Both the position numbers and the translations under genes were made by a program. A stretch of DNA of 64,000 bases from Phlebopus portentosus (taxonomy: Eukaryota; Basidiomycota; Agaricomycetes; Boletales; Boletinellaceae), in the NCBI GenBank assembly GCA_037892935.1, contig JAYXKI010000003.1, positions 1,612,001 to 1,676,000 of the forward strand, written 5' to 3'. Numbering within the stretch: position 1 is the stretch's first letter; each line of letters begins with the position of its first letter. Below are positions 12,646-25,234 of this stretch, piece after piece. The notes beneath the pieces were generated by a model. The model was not told the DNA's origin, made no database searches, and worked only from the letters and a program-made list of their open reading frames with translations.

Positions 12646-15600
12646 TTATTCGCTGCGATCAGACTCGTCATCAGCAAGGAATGGGCTGCAAAGACATTTT
12701 AGCATGGTAAGCCGAAAAAAGGAAGACAGACGTACGTATATTCGTATCGTCGGATGGTGGTGCTCATCCATTCTTCGTCCGCATCTTCAAGAGCGTAGCC
12801 ACGACCACCTGCATAGCTAAGAATTACGGGTAACAAAACTAGGCCATGTAAAGCGCCAGAAATGATGAGAGTTAACCACATGCGGAAGTAGTAGATCTAT
12901 TCCGTCAATTATTAGCAATGAAACAGGGAAAGTGCTGTCGAACGGACCTCCAGCAGTCTCGATCGAGTCAGAGCTAGCACAGAGATACCGATGAGCTTCG
13001 TAAAGGTGATGCCGGATAGCACCTATGCAAAGGTGCTGGGTGAGGTCCCAATATTAATGATCGGCACGGAAACTTACCGAAGGTCCCACATCGACCAGTG
13101 CCGTCCACATTCGTTCATCACGCTCCTTCTGACGCGAGTTGAGATCGATTGGAAGACCAGTCCCAGCACCCATAAAGGCTCGGGCAATGTGCGCGCAAAA
13201 TTCGACTGCGATACCCAGGGAAATCACCAGATTTACCAAGCTGATAGCATTCAGCATTATTCCCCATACGCCCATCACGCCCATGACAGTAGTTACCGTA
13301 AGCGCAACGACTCCTGTTACTATTGACCCTGTTCTCCAGGAACCTAACAGCAAAGACGTGATGACCAGAACTGCTGCGAGGCCAAGGCCAAGGATTTCTT
13401 GGGTAATGGCAATGATGTGTATATACTGGTCGAAGAACACGTAGTGAATAGAATATGGGAAAACATCGATACCTGTACGTTCTGAGACATCATCCGCGAT
13501 CCGCCGAGCAGCATTGAGCGAGTTAATGTAATCGGATTGTGACTTGAGTGGAGTGTGTGATGTTCGGAAATGCGAGGCTTTGACGCCAGTGTGCGCCTCC
13601 AGCTTTACAGCAGTTGAGTAAGCAGCTTGTCCACCCAATGCGCAATCCTCATCCGCTGGCGATTGCAGCCACTGTTTCAGGTACCATAAGAACTCGTCGC
13701 CTTCGGGAAGCCCATCCAGAGTGATGTTCCATGCTGGATCACGGTCGTCCAAACAAGCTCTGCACAGCCGAGGTGAATCTCGAGCCCTGCAGAAGACATC
13801 TGGGTTGGATCGGCGAACTCGGCAACAGCCATTTGCGGGATTTAGCCAATGGAGGAAATCATCAATCCATGAGGCAGCAGGCTGAGATATAAACGATGAC
13901 TCGGAGCGATTGCGCTCCACCTCCAGGACGTTAGCCAAAGAGAAATCATCGCAAGTCGTAAACCTTCCACAGATATGCCTTTGGCCAGTCTTCGTGGTAA
14001 CGTCCACCTCACTAGCGACAAAATAGACGGGAGGGCCAATGTCCAGATATTTATCCACAGCGTCGAAGTAAGGGACGAGGTACGAATCGGAAGGAAGAGC
14101 CAATCGTTGGTCTATGAGTAAAGCTCAGCATACGTCGTTGAACCTCGGGACAGCGTAACCTACCGAGACCCAGCTGAATGTGCTGAATGGAAATGACAGA
14201 AGCAACGAAGACACCGCCAAAAGTGAGAAGCACAATGATCTTGACCACAGGCTTGAGCAGAAATGGCGCATATTTCCTTCGAATGAACTTCGCAAGCCTT
14301 CCCACGCTAGCGGTTATTGGTGGGCCTTCCGGAAGAGCAATGCGTGGGGAAAGAGTGATACAGGGGAAGCAATCAGCTCGGTTTGACTAGAGAAAACATT
14401 AGGCCATGTTTTGCTTAGTACGGACCGCTGACATACCTCGATTCTATGCAAATCCAGCGCTAAAGCGCTCACAAACACTGTAATTTGAAGTACCGCGTTC
14501 AAGAAGACGCTTCCGGCAGCATAAAGGGCAAAGTTCCGCACTGCTGGCATAGGCACCAGTGCACCGAGCGCAAAAGCCGTCACTTCCGTGATCGAGCTGA
14601 GAAGAATAGAGGGTCCCATCTTAGCTAATGCTCTCGCTACACGCTCTTCCACAGTGAAGTGAATTGGAACGGAGACCGCATCGATAGATTCATCGTGGGA
14701 AGAAGAGAACGGAGAAGGTCGTACTCGCGCCACTGAAGCCGTCGTGACGATAGATCCTGCACCCAGGTCTTGAGGATTAGTCGTCGCGTTTGGCCCATGA
14801 AGCAAATTCTGGCGATCAAGCTCATGCACCAGGATAAAAACATTATCAACGCCAACAGCCAATACCAGGAACGGTATGACTTCTGCGATGATGAGGGTAA
14901 CTTTGACGTCCATCGCGGAGAAAAACCCAATCGAAGACGACACTGATAGTATCACAAGCGCAATGCCAAATAAACCAAGAGCAAACTTGGAATTGATGAA
15001 GAGACTTCGAGGTAACCGAGGAAGCAGTGTCGGAACATCTTCGGTTTCCAGTGGGGTCGAAGACGTTGAAAGCTTATTCCTGAAGTAACGAGGAAAATTT
15101 ACAGCCCAGCGAGCAAGCGACTGTACAACGCCTTCTTCGTTCGGCATTGCGGCGTTGTTCCCAAGAGTAAGAGCGACGTAGAAAAACATCACGAGGTAGG
15201 ACAGCACGACAATCTTGACGTCTGTGTTCGTGCTCTTATTGATCTCTTCTTCTAACGAGACTCCAGTAGAAAACTGCACGTTCAAACCGACTTCTTCTGG
15301 GGCCGTACTACTAATGTTCTGCAAGTACTCGCGAAGGCTACGTTCCCAGTCCATTGCTATCGCCTGCTTCTCCGCATCAAGTGAATCTTCGACAACAATA
15401 GTCACGACCATTGCGCGAGCTTCCAAATACTCCTCTGCATCCGTAACATCCGGTCCGTAAGGAAGACCACCCAAGACAAACTCGGGGCTTAAAGGCTGCT
15501 TGAAGTCTGGAAGGCATTCTGCCGGGGCAGACGCGCACTGGATGACCTTGTCTTTCCATAAGTCCTCATAGCCATCGATCTCGTAGTCGAACCAAGCTGT

Positions 15601-17152
15601 AATAGATTGCACAACACATGGCGTCCTCGGTCCGGATGGTTTAAAGCAGACATCCGACAACTCGTAACCATCCGAGGAAACCAGAGATCGAATATTTGAT
15701 TCGATGTCGAACCACCATTTCAGGTGCTCGTATGAGAGGACAGGCGGAAGGTCATCCTTGGCAGTCGACAATCCGATACTTCCAGCTTTATCCATTAACG
15801 AGCGCTTCGACGCATTGAGAGGAGTAGAGGTGAGAAAGATTTGCTGCGGCCTGTAGAACGGGCCAAATTGCCGATCAAAGAATTCTTTCTGCAACTTGCT
15901 CTCCGAATCCGGCGCAACCCAAAGTCGAACAGGATCGGTCTCGACCTCAAATTTCTCCCATCCAATATTCAATAGTCCAAAAATAGTAAAGACAATAGCA
16001 AACGTGAGCCACGGAGAATTAGCGCAAAGAAGACCTAGGCGATAAAATGACCGTCGTAGGAATGTATTGAGTCGATATTGTCGAGGTTGTAAAGTTTCGA
16101 TGGGATCCAGCAGGGATGCACCCCGACCCAAGTGCCTTAGATCAGCGGGCTGGCCGCCATACGATTCTTCGGCGCCGTGAGGGAGAGCAGAGGCGCCCAA
16201 TAAACTCCGGGAATGTGAACGCGGCGAGAGTGGGTTATCTGCAGGATCTTCGCCGGGCAAAGCGAGTCGGTCCGCCTTTTTATCCTTCTGACCGCGAGAT
16301 ATCAACCTCATAACATAGAGGAGGAAACATGCGATCACGACAAGTCCGTATAGGTTGGTGAGAGCAAACGTGAGGCACGAGATCTTGCCAACGTGGCAAA
16401 TCGATTCAGAGTCTGGGGATAACACCGGTGGCAATTCTGGACAGACGTTGGCACAGTCAATACAAGTGCATCGACTTTGTAGGTCATTGTCAGAGCAACG
16501 ACGAGGCGTCGGATTGTATGGTTCGAAATCCGGAGGTTCAGAATATTCAAACTCGATTTGAAATGGACTGCCAATGTCCTTCACATCTCCTAGGTATTTC
16601 AAGAACGCGCTTGAATTCTTAGCACCGCCTCCTATGAAGTCCATAGCGTAACTATTCGCCGAACCGAGCTTGATCTCGCTACAACTGTCGTAGAATCCAT
16701 CTGCGAACTGCTCTCCAACGAAAAAATCTACCGACTTCACTGCAACTCTCTTGTCGTAAGAAAGCTGAGTCGATGTGATATTTAGGAAGGAACCTTGGTT
16801 GCGCGCGCAGGTGAGGGAGCAAAAGAATGAGCGGAAGTTGTTTCGGCAGGCGGGACAAGAACCGACAAGGGTCTCGACGGTATTGAAATTGTCCCGGAGT
16901 GTCTCCATCTGGTCTTGAGTACAACACACAGGACCTTCGGCAAACTGCAACCCACAAGCTTCTACAAGCAAGTTTCGAACATCATCATTCTCTACCTAAG
17001 GATTCATAAAATCAACGCCGGGTTTCATAACTAACAAACGCTACACAACGTACCTCTTGGGGAGGACCATCGTACGGACACGGTAGTTGTTTTCCCCACC
17101 CCATCTTGGAGCCGCAATGACCCCGCATCGCACAACGACTTTCATCAACCAT
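12646..17152 (-). CDS. NCR1: NPC1/NCR1 sterol transporter
   Basis: Seven exons: 17152-17054, 16995-14437, 14386-14164, 14111-13078, 13022-12948, 12896-12736, 12685-12646. They give 1396 residues, within the family range. The Cys-rich N-terminal sterol-binding domain (CPYDGPPQEV, PVCCTQDQ, CPACRNNFRSFFCSLTC) is followed by a luminal domain, a sterol-sensing domain (about residues 620-880, with IPFLVLAVGVDNVFILVHEL) and a second lumenal and RND-type permease block (GLDQRLALPSDSYL, LVISLGIAVEFCAHI, VLSGITFTKLIG). I read the last intron as 12735-12686, giving a tail ending PFLADDESDRSE. Without that splice the tail is a short unlikely YVCLPFFGLPC. NPC1 exports sterol from vacuole/lysosome membranes. 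The first ATG is preceded by an in-frame stop and shows no signal peptide, which the family needs, so the 5' end may be incomplete. Confidence 0.93.
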
Positions 17153-17373
17153 AGCTCACTGTGCGGTGGATAGCATCGACTACGCAGCAGATAGTAAAGG
17201 TGAGCTGATTAAAGGAGCTCCAGTAACGAGAGCCGAGACGCGTGAAGTCGCGAGATCCCAAACGACGCGGACACGGTTACGTCAATGCGTGAGTGCGTTA
17301 CATAATCACGGTAAAAGGTAAATCCAGAATAATAGATTAAACTTGTCTGTAAGCATCCATCATTGGTTCCAAA
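17153..17373. promoter_or_regulatory. Short divergent promoter NCR1 / DPH1
   Basis: The start codons of two divergent genes are 221 bp apart, so the promoter must serve both. It contains an ACGCGT near 17238 and no obvious TATA box. Confidence 0.5.
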
Positions 17374-19111
17374 ATGGCTTCCGTGAAGACCACATCCGCA
17401 GACGCAAAGAAACCTCGCAAGCGATTCGTCGGTCGTAGTACTGCGCCGTCATCCAAAGGTGGCCACGTCGGAATCGTCAACCAAATACCACTTGACATCC
17501 TTGAGGATACTGAATTGAATGCAGCCGTTTCTCAACTACCGCCCAACTACTCCTTTGAGATACATAAAACGATTCATCACATTCGAAAGAACAACGCCAA
17601 AATGGTTGCGCTTCAAATGCCCGAGGGTCTTCAGATGTTTGCATGTACAGTCGCTGATATCATAGAACAGTGAGTTCTTTTATGATTGTACATTGTGCTC
17701 TGGCTTGAAGTGATTTAGATTCACCTCCGCCCTGACAGTAATCATGGGAGATGTCACGTATGGGGCGTGCTGTATAGATGATTATACTGCAGTCGCTTTG
17801 GGCTGCGATATGCTGGTCCATTATGGACATAGTTGTCTTGGTAAGCAGTCATAATTTATAACAACGTACAATGACGCTATGGATAAAAAGTTCCTATTGA
17901 TACGACGACAATAAAGACGCTTTATGTGTTCGTAGAGATATCTATCGACTCTCGGCATCTCCACGAAACGGTCCGGCTCAACTTCCCAGACGATCGCAGT
18001 ATTTTTCAAGAGCAACTTCTTTCATCCGAGGAGACACGGAGTCAGCTACCAGTGGGAACTACGCTAGGAGGTGGCCGTCATCTTCGAATAGAAGGCCCTA
18101 AACAAGATGATACGCTGCCTTTGCCATCAGATGATACTTTGTCGCGTACCAGACTTCCCACCCGCTTGGCCCTAGTATCGACGATACAATTTGCGGCTGC
18201 ATTACAGAGACTCAAGGAAGACTTGTCTATCTCAGTATCAGATAATCATGTCCAAAGCAATCCAAGTTACTGGAGAGGAGCCTATGAAACAACGATTCCT
18301 CGAGCAAAACCTCTTTCTCCCGGAGAACTTCTGGGATGTACAGCGCCAGTAGTCCAAGACGTTGATGCATTATTGTGATTACGAGTGGTTCGTATGAATC
18401 AATGCATTTACTGATCTTCCTGGTAGGTACCTGGGAGATGGGCGATTCCACCTCGAATCGATTATGATTGCAAATCCTTCTGTACCTGCTTTCCGCTATG
18501 ACCCATACTCGAAAAAGCTTACGCGGGAGCGCTATGGGCACGAAGAGATGAAGACCTTACGAAACGATGCCGTACAGAAGGTACGTTTAACCATTGAATC
18601 AACACTCGCGAGGGAAGTAGAAGGGAGAGAAAAGCAGACTGCTTTCCCTGCTGCATATAGGCCGTGGGGCGTTATTCTCGGGACGCTCGGACGCCAAGGC
18701 AACTTCAGACAGTTGCAGGTATGGTCTGTTCCCGCAGCATCAGAATGCCAAAATTAATTCATGTTCCATCAGGCGATTATTAGGCAACTAAAACAGGCTC
18801 GCCAGCCCGTTCCATACGTACCAATCCTTTTGTCCGAGTTGTCGCCAGCAAAACTTGCACTCTTCAATCCTCACATTTCAGCCTTCGTACAGACGTCATG
18901 TCCTCGTCTGTCAATAGACTGGGGCTACGCGTTCGACAAGCCCTTGCTGAGCCCGTATGAGGCAGCTGTAGCTGTAGGGAAGATGAAAGGTTGGAAAGTG
19001 AAGGGACCGACAGATACTACAGACCAGGACAAGCTCGATACATATCCGATGGATTTCTATGCGGCAGGCAGTCCTTGGGCGGTCTCTAGGATGAAGGGTA
19101 CATTTGATTGA
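17374..19111 (+). CDS. DPH1: Diphthamide synthase subunit DPH1
   Basis: Five exons (17374-17669, 17719-17840, 17891-18374, 18427-18718, 18773-19111) give 510 residues. With Dph2 it transfers the 3-amino-3-carboxypropyl group of S-adenosylmethionine to the histidine of elongation factor 2, the first step of diphthamide formation. The three cysteines that hold the radical 4Fe-4S cluster are visible in [22 protein letters not shown] and [11 protein letters not shown] (about residues 116, 286 and 439). [11 protein letters not shown] and LGTLGRQGN are further family blocks. A basic N-terminal extension precedes the core. The segment after [13 protein letters not shown] sequence (around 18580-18640) is less conserved and read straight through. 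Confidence 0.93.
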
Positions 19112-19534
19112 CATAGATTATCACGGAATAATCGATTTAAGATTGAAAGCTGAATTTCCTGAAGGACTCGATTTCAGTATAGCCGATGATACGATACATG
19201 TTAATGGCAGAAATCCCCTTCTCCTGACTGACTGGAGGCTGGGAACTCAATTATTGTTTATACCTTAGCGTGATCGGCGAAATAAAGAGTCTTTTCAGAA
19301 GTTTCCACGGTCAGAATTACGGACCCTCGGCAAGCGCCGTCAACATGAACCCTCTCAGTGCTTCTTACTTGACTTCTGCTGTGCCGCACGCCTCCCTCGG
19401 GTTCACCTCACCTTACACTCTGCAACAGCCGGTGACGTGACGGCGGCCTCTTTCGTTTCGGAGGCCAAGTACGAGGAATGCATATATCATCTCTCTTTAT
19501 CTAACGCTCTCGCGTCAACTCTCTCAAGCTCACC
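19112..19534. other. Intergenic DPH1 / GAR-domain gene
   Basis: A CT-rich initiation-type stretch (19485-19530) lies just before the next start codon. No ORF, repeat or RNA gene is evident. Confidence 0.5.
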
Positions 19535-22500
19535 ATGTCCTCAGACACTTCACAAGCTCGTCCTCCACCACCCAGCGTAGAAGACTCGGAAACGCTTTCG
19601 GAAACTGCAAACAAGCTCGAGCGTCTTAGGGAGCTGACGCGCAAGTATAGCGTCTCTGATGGGTGTCACAAGGATGACGAAACAGAGCAGGCTTTGGAAT
19701 CCCACGAGGTAGTCGAGCTTCAGGCATTCGTTCGGCACAAGGAATGGATAGACGAGAAGATACAGGTGATCAACGAACTTGGTCTTCGCATTCATCGCTT
19801 CTTACTATCTTCACCTAGTTCCTCGAGAACTTACCCGCTATCGACATCTTCGTCGGAGTCGACGAACTTCATAAGACTCACGACCAGATTACCACGTTGC
19901 CAACACGTGCTCAACTCGAGGAATGGGTACTCGAACACGACAAGATCGAGAAAGAGACAGAGTTGCTGGATGCTGGAGATTTCAAGAAACTCAAGGCACT
20001 AACCAAAGGTATGTCCGTCTTGACAACAGGTTGGAATACAGGTGCTTAACCTCCTTTAGCTGCAACACAAAGGAATCTTTCTCCTGAAGACACCGATCTC
20101 ATTGAAATTACACTCACCACTCTCTTTCGCTTTGATAAACTTCTTCATCTCCTCCGTGATCGGTCCGAACAATTGGATTTACTTGGAACGCGCTTAGCAT
20201 GGGAGGAACAACGCGCGCTAGCTTATTCGACACGAGACGACCTTCTCTCACAGATCCAATCATTCCTGGGCAGTCGCGCTCGATGGAGAGCAGATATTTA
20301 TAATAATGGATTGCCTACTTCTAGTAGCAGTGCAAGCTTACATTCTATCTCTGCGGCCGTCCAGCCGCACGACCCATTTTCTCGCAGCGCGAGATTCAAA
20401 CGATCCGAAACTCTGTCACGGGAAATCGTACAACTTTCAAGCAAGGCCTCTGCACTACGTCATGGGCCTGTTCTGAGCTCTGGGAAGGCTCTGGATAAAC
20501 TCATTGAAGATGATCGTAGACCTGTTCCGGACGCCATGCTAGACGAGCAAGACAGGGTGGAAGAAAAATGCGAGAAAGATCTATCCATGGTAGGCAAATT
20601 CCTCATGACTGTAAACCTGCAATTCCAAAAGTATGGATTCATATTCGTCTCGTTGGTTATACAAGTATCGCTGACAATCCGACAAGAGCTGACGAAATAT
20701 ATGTTGAAACACGTAAAGACGTTGCAACGCTTCAAGCTCTGACCGAAGAGGTGAAAAAGGCGTTGACAGAACTCCCTTCGCGTAAAGCAGAGGCGAGATT
20801 CAGCAACCGGATACAAGTTATCAAAGAAAGGCTTCAGTCGCGCATGGCTCAGCCTCTTCCCTCTACTCTTCCCTTCCCCAAGCACTCCCTATTCCCCAGC
20901 CAAGAGCCTTTTAACACCGAGCTTGTCAACACTTTGTCCAGCGAGCTCAGCGATACTCGATCTCTACTCGCCGGAGTTGAGAGTACCGTTCTCTCGTACG
21001 GTGCTGGATGTGATGCGTGGGACGAGGTCGAGAAACTAAGAGAAGATATCCTGAACCTCCAGCAAGAGGTCCAGGTTTCAACTGATCGTTTGCGGGACGG
21101 CTTCGAGACGGAAGACGGAAGTGGGCTGCCACCGGATCTCAAACAGAATTCCTGCGTCGAGCCAATGCGCTTCTCCGCCTACCTTGCGTCACTGCCAGCT
21201 TTGATTGATCATTCCTCTCAGTTGGAAGGGTCGGCATTGAAAGTGACGAAATGTGCACGATTGGCTTCTTTACGCTTAGATAAACCGGGCATTACGTGCG
21301 ATTTCAAACAGAACTTTCTCAATGACATCGAACATCTGGAGAAACATACACGGAGCATGGTTGACTCCAGGAATAGTGTCTCTGCGAAGGTCAGCATACT
21401 TAGAGAGGTCCGACGTATCTGGTCTGCAATGGACGAAATGTCGAAGAACGCCGATGCCATCACACCTGAGCTTAGGGAGGCACTATTAAGGAATCAGTGG
21501 AAACAACAGATTGGGGGAGAGAGTGCCCCTCCTACTCCGGAGAGTCCACGGACCGAGCTGCCTACCGCGAGCGCCACACCTGAGTCGATAAACGATAGGC
21601 TATTTTCCCTCAAAGATCGTCTTGATCAGGGCATTAGGGTATCGCTTCTCAATGTTCGTAGTGCGGTCCCTTCTTCGCTCCATGACTTCATGTGCGCTAG
21701 GCAATTATCCATCGAGCGATCGCTTCTCGATCTACAGAGCCTGCATAGGCTACTCGTCGATGTCCGTGAACAGAAGTACGCCATGGAGACCATAAGGAAG
21801 AAGTGCATACCCTTGAAGGGCGTATTGAAGATTCGAAAGTACAATACGACGATCACTTCGATGCCGTGATCAAAACAGCCGAGTCAGATTCTGAGGTTTT
21901 CTCATCCACAGTCACCCAAAGCGACGACCACGACGACGTTGATGCCAAGGAACGGGTACTTTTACGCAACGCAGACTCTGTAGAAAGTGATGTGACTTCT
22001 CTCGTTGACTCCTTGCCGACTCGTGTGCCTCTTATTTCCCGACGGCCATCCGCTTTATCCGGAAGGACTCCGTCTATTGTTTCTCGTGCAACACTTGTGA
22101 ATCAATTGGCTTTCGATCCTTCTGCCGTTGACCGCAGCGTGCGCAATGACACGAATGCCTATTCCATACGTTTAACCAGCGGGGTTAAGTCACTCAGACA
22201 AAAGAGATCATTTGGTGCATTCTATCGAGCCGCTCGCGATATGAGCAGACGAGTTGTTATTGCTCGACGAGAAATGCGCGTACTTGCTGATCAGCTTGAG
22301 CAGCACACAATAGAGCTAGAAGAATTGTCAGACGCGCACGTGGAGAATATCGAGGATAGCCTGGCAGCGATCACTGCACTCAAAGACTCTCTTGAAGACC
22401 TCGAGAGGGCAGAAGCAGATCGTCTGCGTGATTTGAACTCCACCATTCGCGATGATATTTTACGTATGGAAGCTGTTTCTGGGATTCAAGAGGACTCCGT

Positions 22501-24793
22501 TGCTAACATGGTGCATCGAGCACGTTTTCGAACGTTTGACGACCTGCATGGCCAGTCGCTGCGTATTTTCGATAAGCTGAAAGCGCTGAAGGTCGAAGTG
22601 GCAAAAGCTGAGCAAGTAGAGTTGGCGAGCTTGGCGGAGATTGCCAGAAGAGAAAAAGAGTCTGCGGAGGCAGAACTCAGGGAACAAGAGCGACGTCAAA
22701 AAGAGCGGGAAGAAGCTGAAAGGCGCGAGAAAGAAAGGATGGAACATGAGGCTAGGTTCCGGATACAGGAAGAAAGCACTCCGAGACGTGACATACAACG
22801 GAAGTCATTTACTATTGAAACAGGTCAGTTCTACTCAGTCGACATTCTGAGCGAGATCTGCTCACCTCAGCCTTATTAGACGTCTTCGGACCTGACAGTC
22901 CCTCGTGGCAGGCGATAGATAAAGAAACGGCGGAGCTAATGAGCCTTGTCAGATCATTGAGGAAGCAGCTGAAGTCGATTGGTCTTAACAGCGTGGTCCG
23001 ACCGTCCGGTGCTTCGCGACATCGTTCGCCTAGCACTAGCCTACCACAGCCTGAAACGGCAGAGGCTATGGCGTCGGACTTTGCACAGCTGGAAGTGGAG
23101 ACAAACAAATTACCCGCTTCTGCCGAAAACATGACGGCAGACACGGAACTGCGCTCCCTGCGCCTGGAGATGAAGGCTTCGCGTGAGCTTCTTAGTAGAG
23201 TTCATCAGTTGGCGCGTTTGCAGGCTTCAATCGCTCTTTGCGACACGACCTTTAGCACATTCTTAGATTATATTGACGGCTATCCGAATGAACCGTCTCC
23301 TTCTGAAGCTGTTGACGTTGTGCACGCTGTGCCAGTCGGTTCGGAATCACCGCAGGAACGACTGTCTGAGAGGATGTTCCAGACAAAGGGCATTTTCGGT
23401 GACATGAACGAACACTTCGCGCCTGTAGCAGATGACCCAAGAGCAATAACAGAGCACAGCCGCTTAAAGCAGACCTGGGAGGAACTTTCGGAAATGGCCT
23501 TGGAGAAGATTAGTGGCCGAGCGTCTCGGGCCCCGAGTGCCCTCAGCGCCTACAACAGTTCTTCTGGGAGGAACAGCAGTGCGTCGTCGAGCATCAATGC
23601 ATCGGAAGTCAAGCGGAGTAGATACAATAATTTGTCTATTAGCGGCAGGAACGGGCTTCTGGCTCCTGCGATACCATCACAGCGTAGAGCAACCTCCGCA
23701 TCATCTGCGGGTTCTGGCTCAGTCAAGCAATCCAAGCAGCAGTCCTCAACTCGGCCAGGTCTTTCTATTCCAAAGAGGACCACTGCCAGTACGCGTTCTG
23801 TCTCCGGCCCGATGAAACAGATAACACCGACTGCGGTCTCACGAGCTGCGTCATCTCTTTTCAACTCCACCTTCGCATCAAGGCAAAGAACTTCGAGTGT
23901 CTCTTCCAATACATCCACTCCCTCAACAAGCAAGCCACCTGTATCAAGGAGGCGTATGTCTTCGGCGCTCTCCGACGTATCGCGAGCGGCAAGTCCTACA
24001 CCATCGATCGCAAGCTCACGAGGGACGTGGTCCAAAGTGCCACGACAATCCTTCGGCTCTTTCCAAAGAGCTTCAACGCCTGAGAGGAGCCCTCGAAAGC
24101 CGAGACAGAAGTACGTTGCGAACCCGAAGAACAAGTTGGATGTGGCATTAGGAGATGTCATTAATAATTTGCCTGTGGAAATCAACGTGGAAGCGGTTCA
24201 AGATACTTGGAAGGACAAGAGTGGGAAATATTGGATTGGTGGAAATGAACCTAAGCTTTGCTTCTGTCGAATATTACGATCTCAGACTGTCATGGTGCGA
24301 GTCGGAGGTGGATGGACAGAACTTTCGAAGTATGTCGGAATCATTTTCTGAAGAGTCCAATGCGCCGTTCTGATATGTCGTCTCCAGATTCATCAAAGAC
24401 CATTTCGCGGACCTGTTCCGCTTGCTTCCAGAGACTCCTCCACGACCTGGTTCAGCTTCTAAAGAGCAGCGGTGGATCAGTGCTGCAAGTTTACGGAACG
24501 TCGAAGAGGATGCCTCTTTCACTAAGTCTTCTGGCTCTCCCGATTCCAGCGGACGTAACGTTCCTTCTTTCGCAATCTCGACACCAGACGGTACTCAAAG
24601 AACTGGTTCGCCTGGAAGCTCACCACTGACTCCATTCCAATTCATTCGTCGAGCTGATGCGAATGCTTCGGAGATCTCTCTATCATCGTTTGCTTTGTCG
24701 AATGACTTGTCGACGAGTGCCGTATCAACGGTATCGATACGTCCCAGGCGTCGGATGTCTTCAACGTCATCAAAGTTCGCTTGGAAACCGTGA
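19535..24793 (+). CDS. Large GAS2 (GAR)-domain cytoskeletal protein, with one apparent frameshift
   Basis: Six exons: 19535-19765, 19819-20008, 20060-20630, 20687-22823, 22880-24329, 24388-24793. They give about 1661 residues. Nearly all of the first 1200 residues are helical coiled-coil or spectrin-like segments, including a charged EKESAEAELREQERRQKE run. A Ser/Arg-rich basic region follows, then near residue 1480 a GAS2-related domain (KLDVALGDVINNLPVEINVE, GKYWIGGNEPKLCFCRIL, VMVRVGGGWTELSKFI). This domain binds microtubules in spectraplakins and GAS2 proteins. The basidiomycete proteins may be Kar9-like, which I could not test. The frame shifts at about 21790-21803: AMETI is followed, one base out, by EEVHTLEGRIED. 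Summed exons are 4985 bases, one short of a whole number of codons. Confidence 0.85.
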
Positions 24794-25234
24794 CACTCTG
24801 TATATGCCAGTCCTTTTTATATGTTTTCGTTTCGTTTCTACTCTTGGCTTTTCTCTTGCTTGCTTCTTGCTGTTGCCGCTCTACTCGCGATTTCTACTAG
24901 TACTATCCCGCATACATGTTGCAAATACCCTGCCCACACTGTATCCCTCATATTCTCATCGCAGCACCTTCATATGTAAGGTAAACAACTGACACGTAAT
25001 TCTTTGCACTGATTAGATCTTTATTCACAACAAACCAGTATACGATGATTATTTTTCCCAATCCCTTAAATTAACTAATTTAATACGGACTTTGTATGTA
25101 CATAATAATGTTTGTTTGCTCGCAAAATCAATTCATGGACAATTTAGATCAGATACCAAAGGAATTACTGTGCATGTGCTCATAATCTGAGGAGACGGAT
25201 CAGTATTTGATGAGTACAGATAACATAGAAGGGC
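24794..25234. other. Convergent 3' region, GAR-domain gene / FAR11
   Basis: T-rich then A-rich sequence suits two opposed polyadenylation regions. Nothing else is seen. Confidence 0.5.

Noticed and set aside
11952..12710. 252-codon plus-strand ORF overlapping the SR protein
   Set aside because: It is a frame shadow of the GC-rich RS repeats. The RRM and RS frame with one intron explains the region.
21640..21790. A long intron as explanation for the frame change in the GAR-domain gene
   Set aside because: The segment reads as good coiled-coil sequence in frame, and removing it needs weak splice sites. A one-base loss explains the exon sum better.
23550..24185. 211-codon minus ORF opposite the GAR-domain gene
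   Set aside because: It overlaps the conserved GAS2 domain on the other strand and has no family features.
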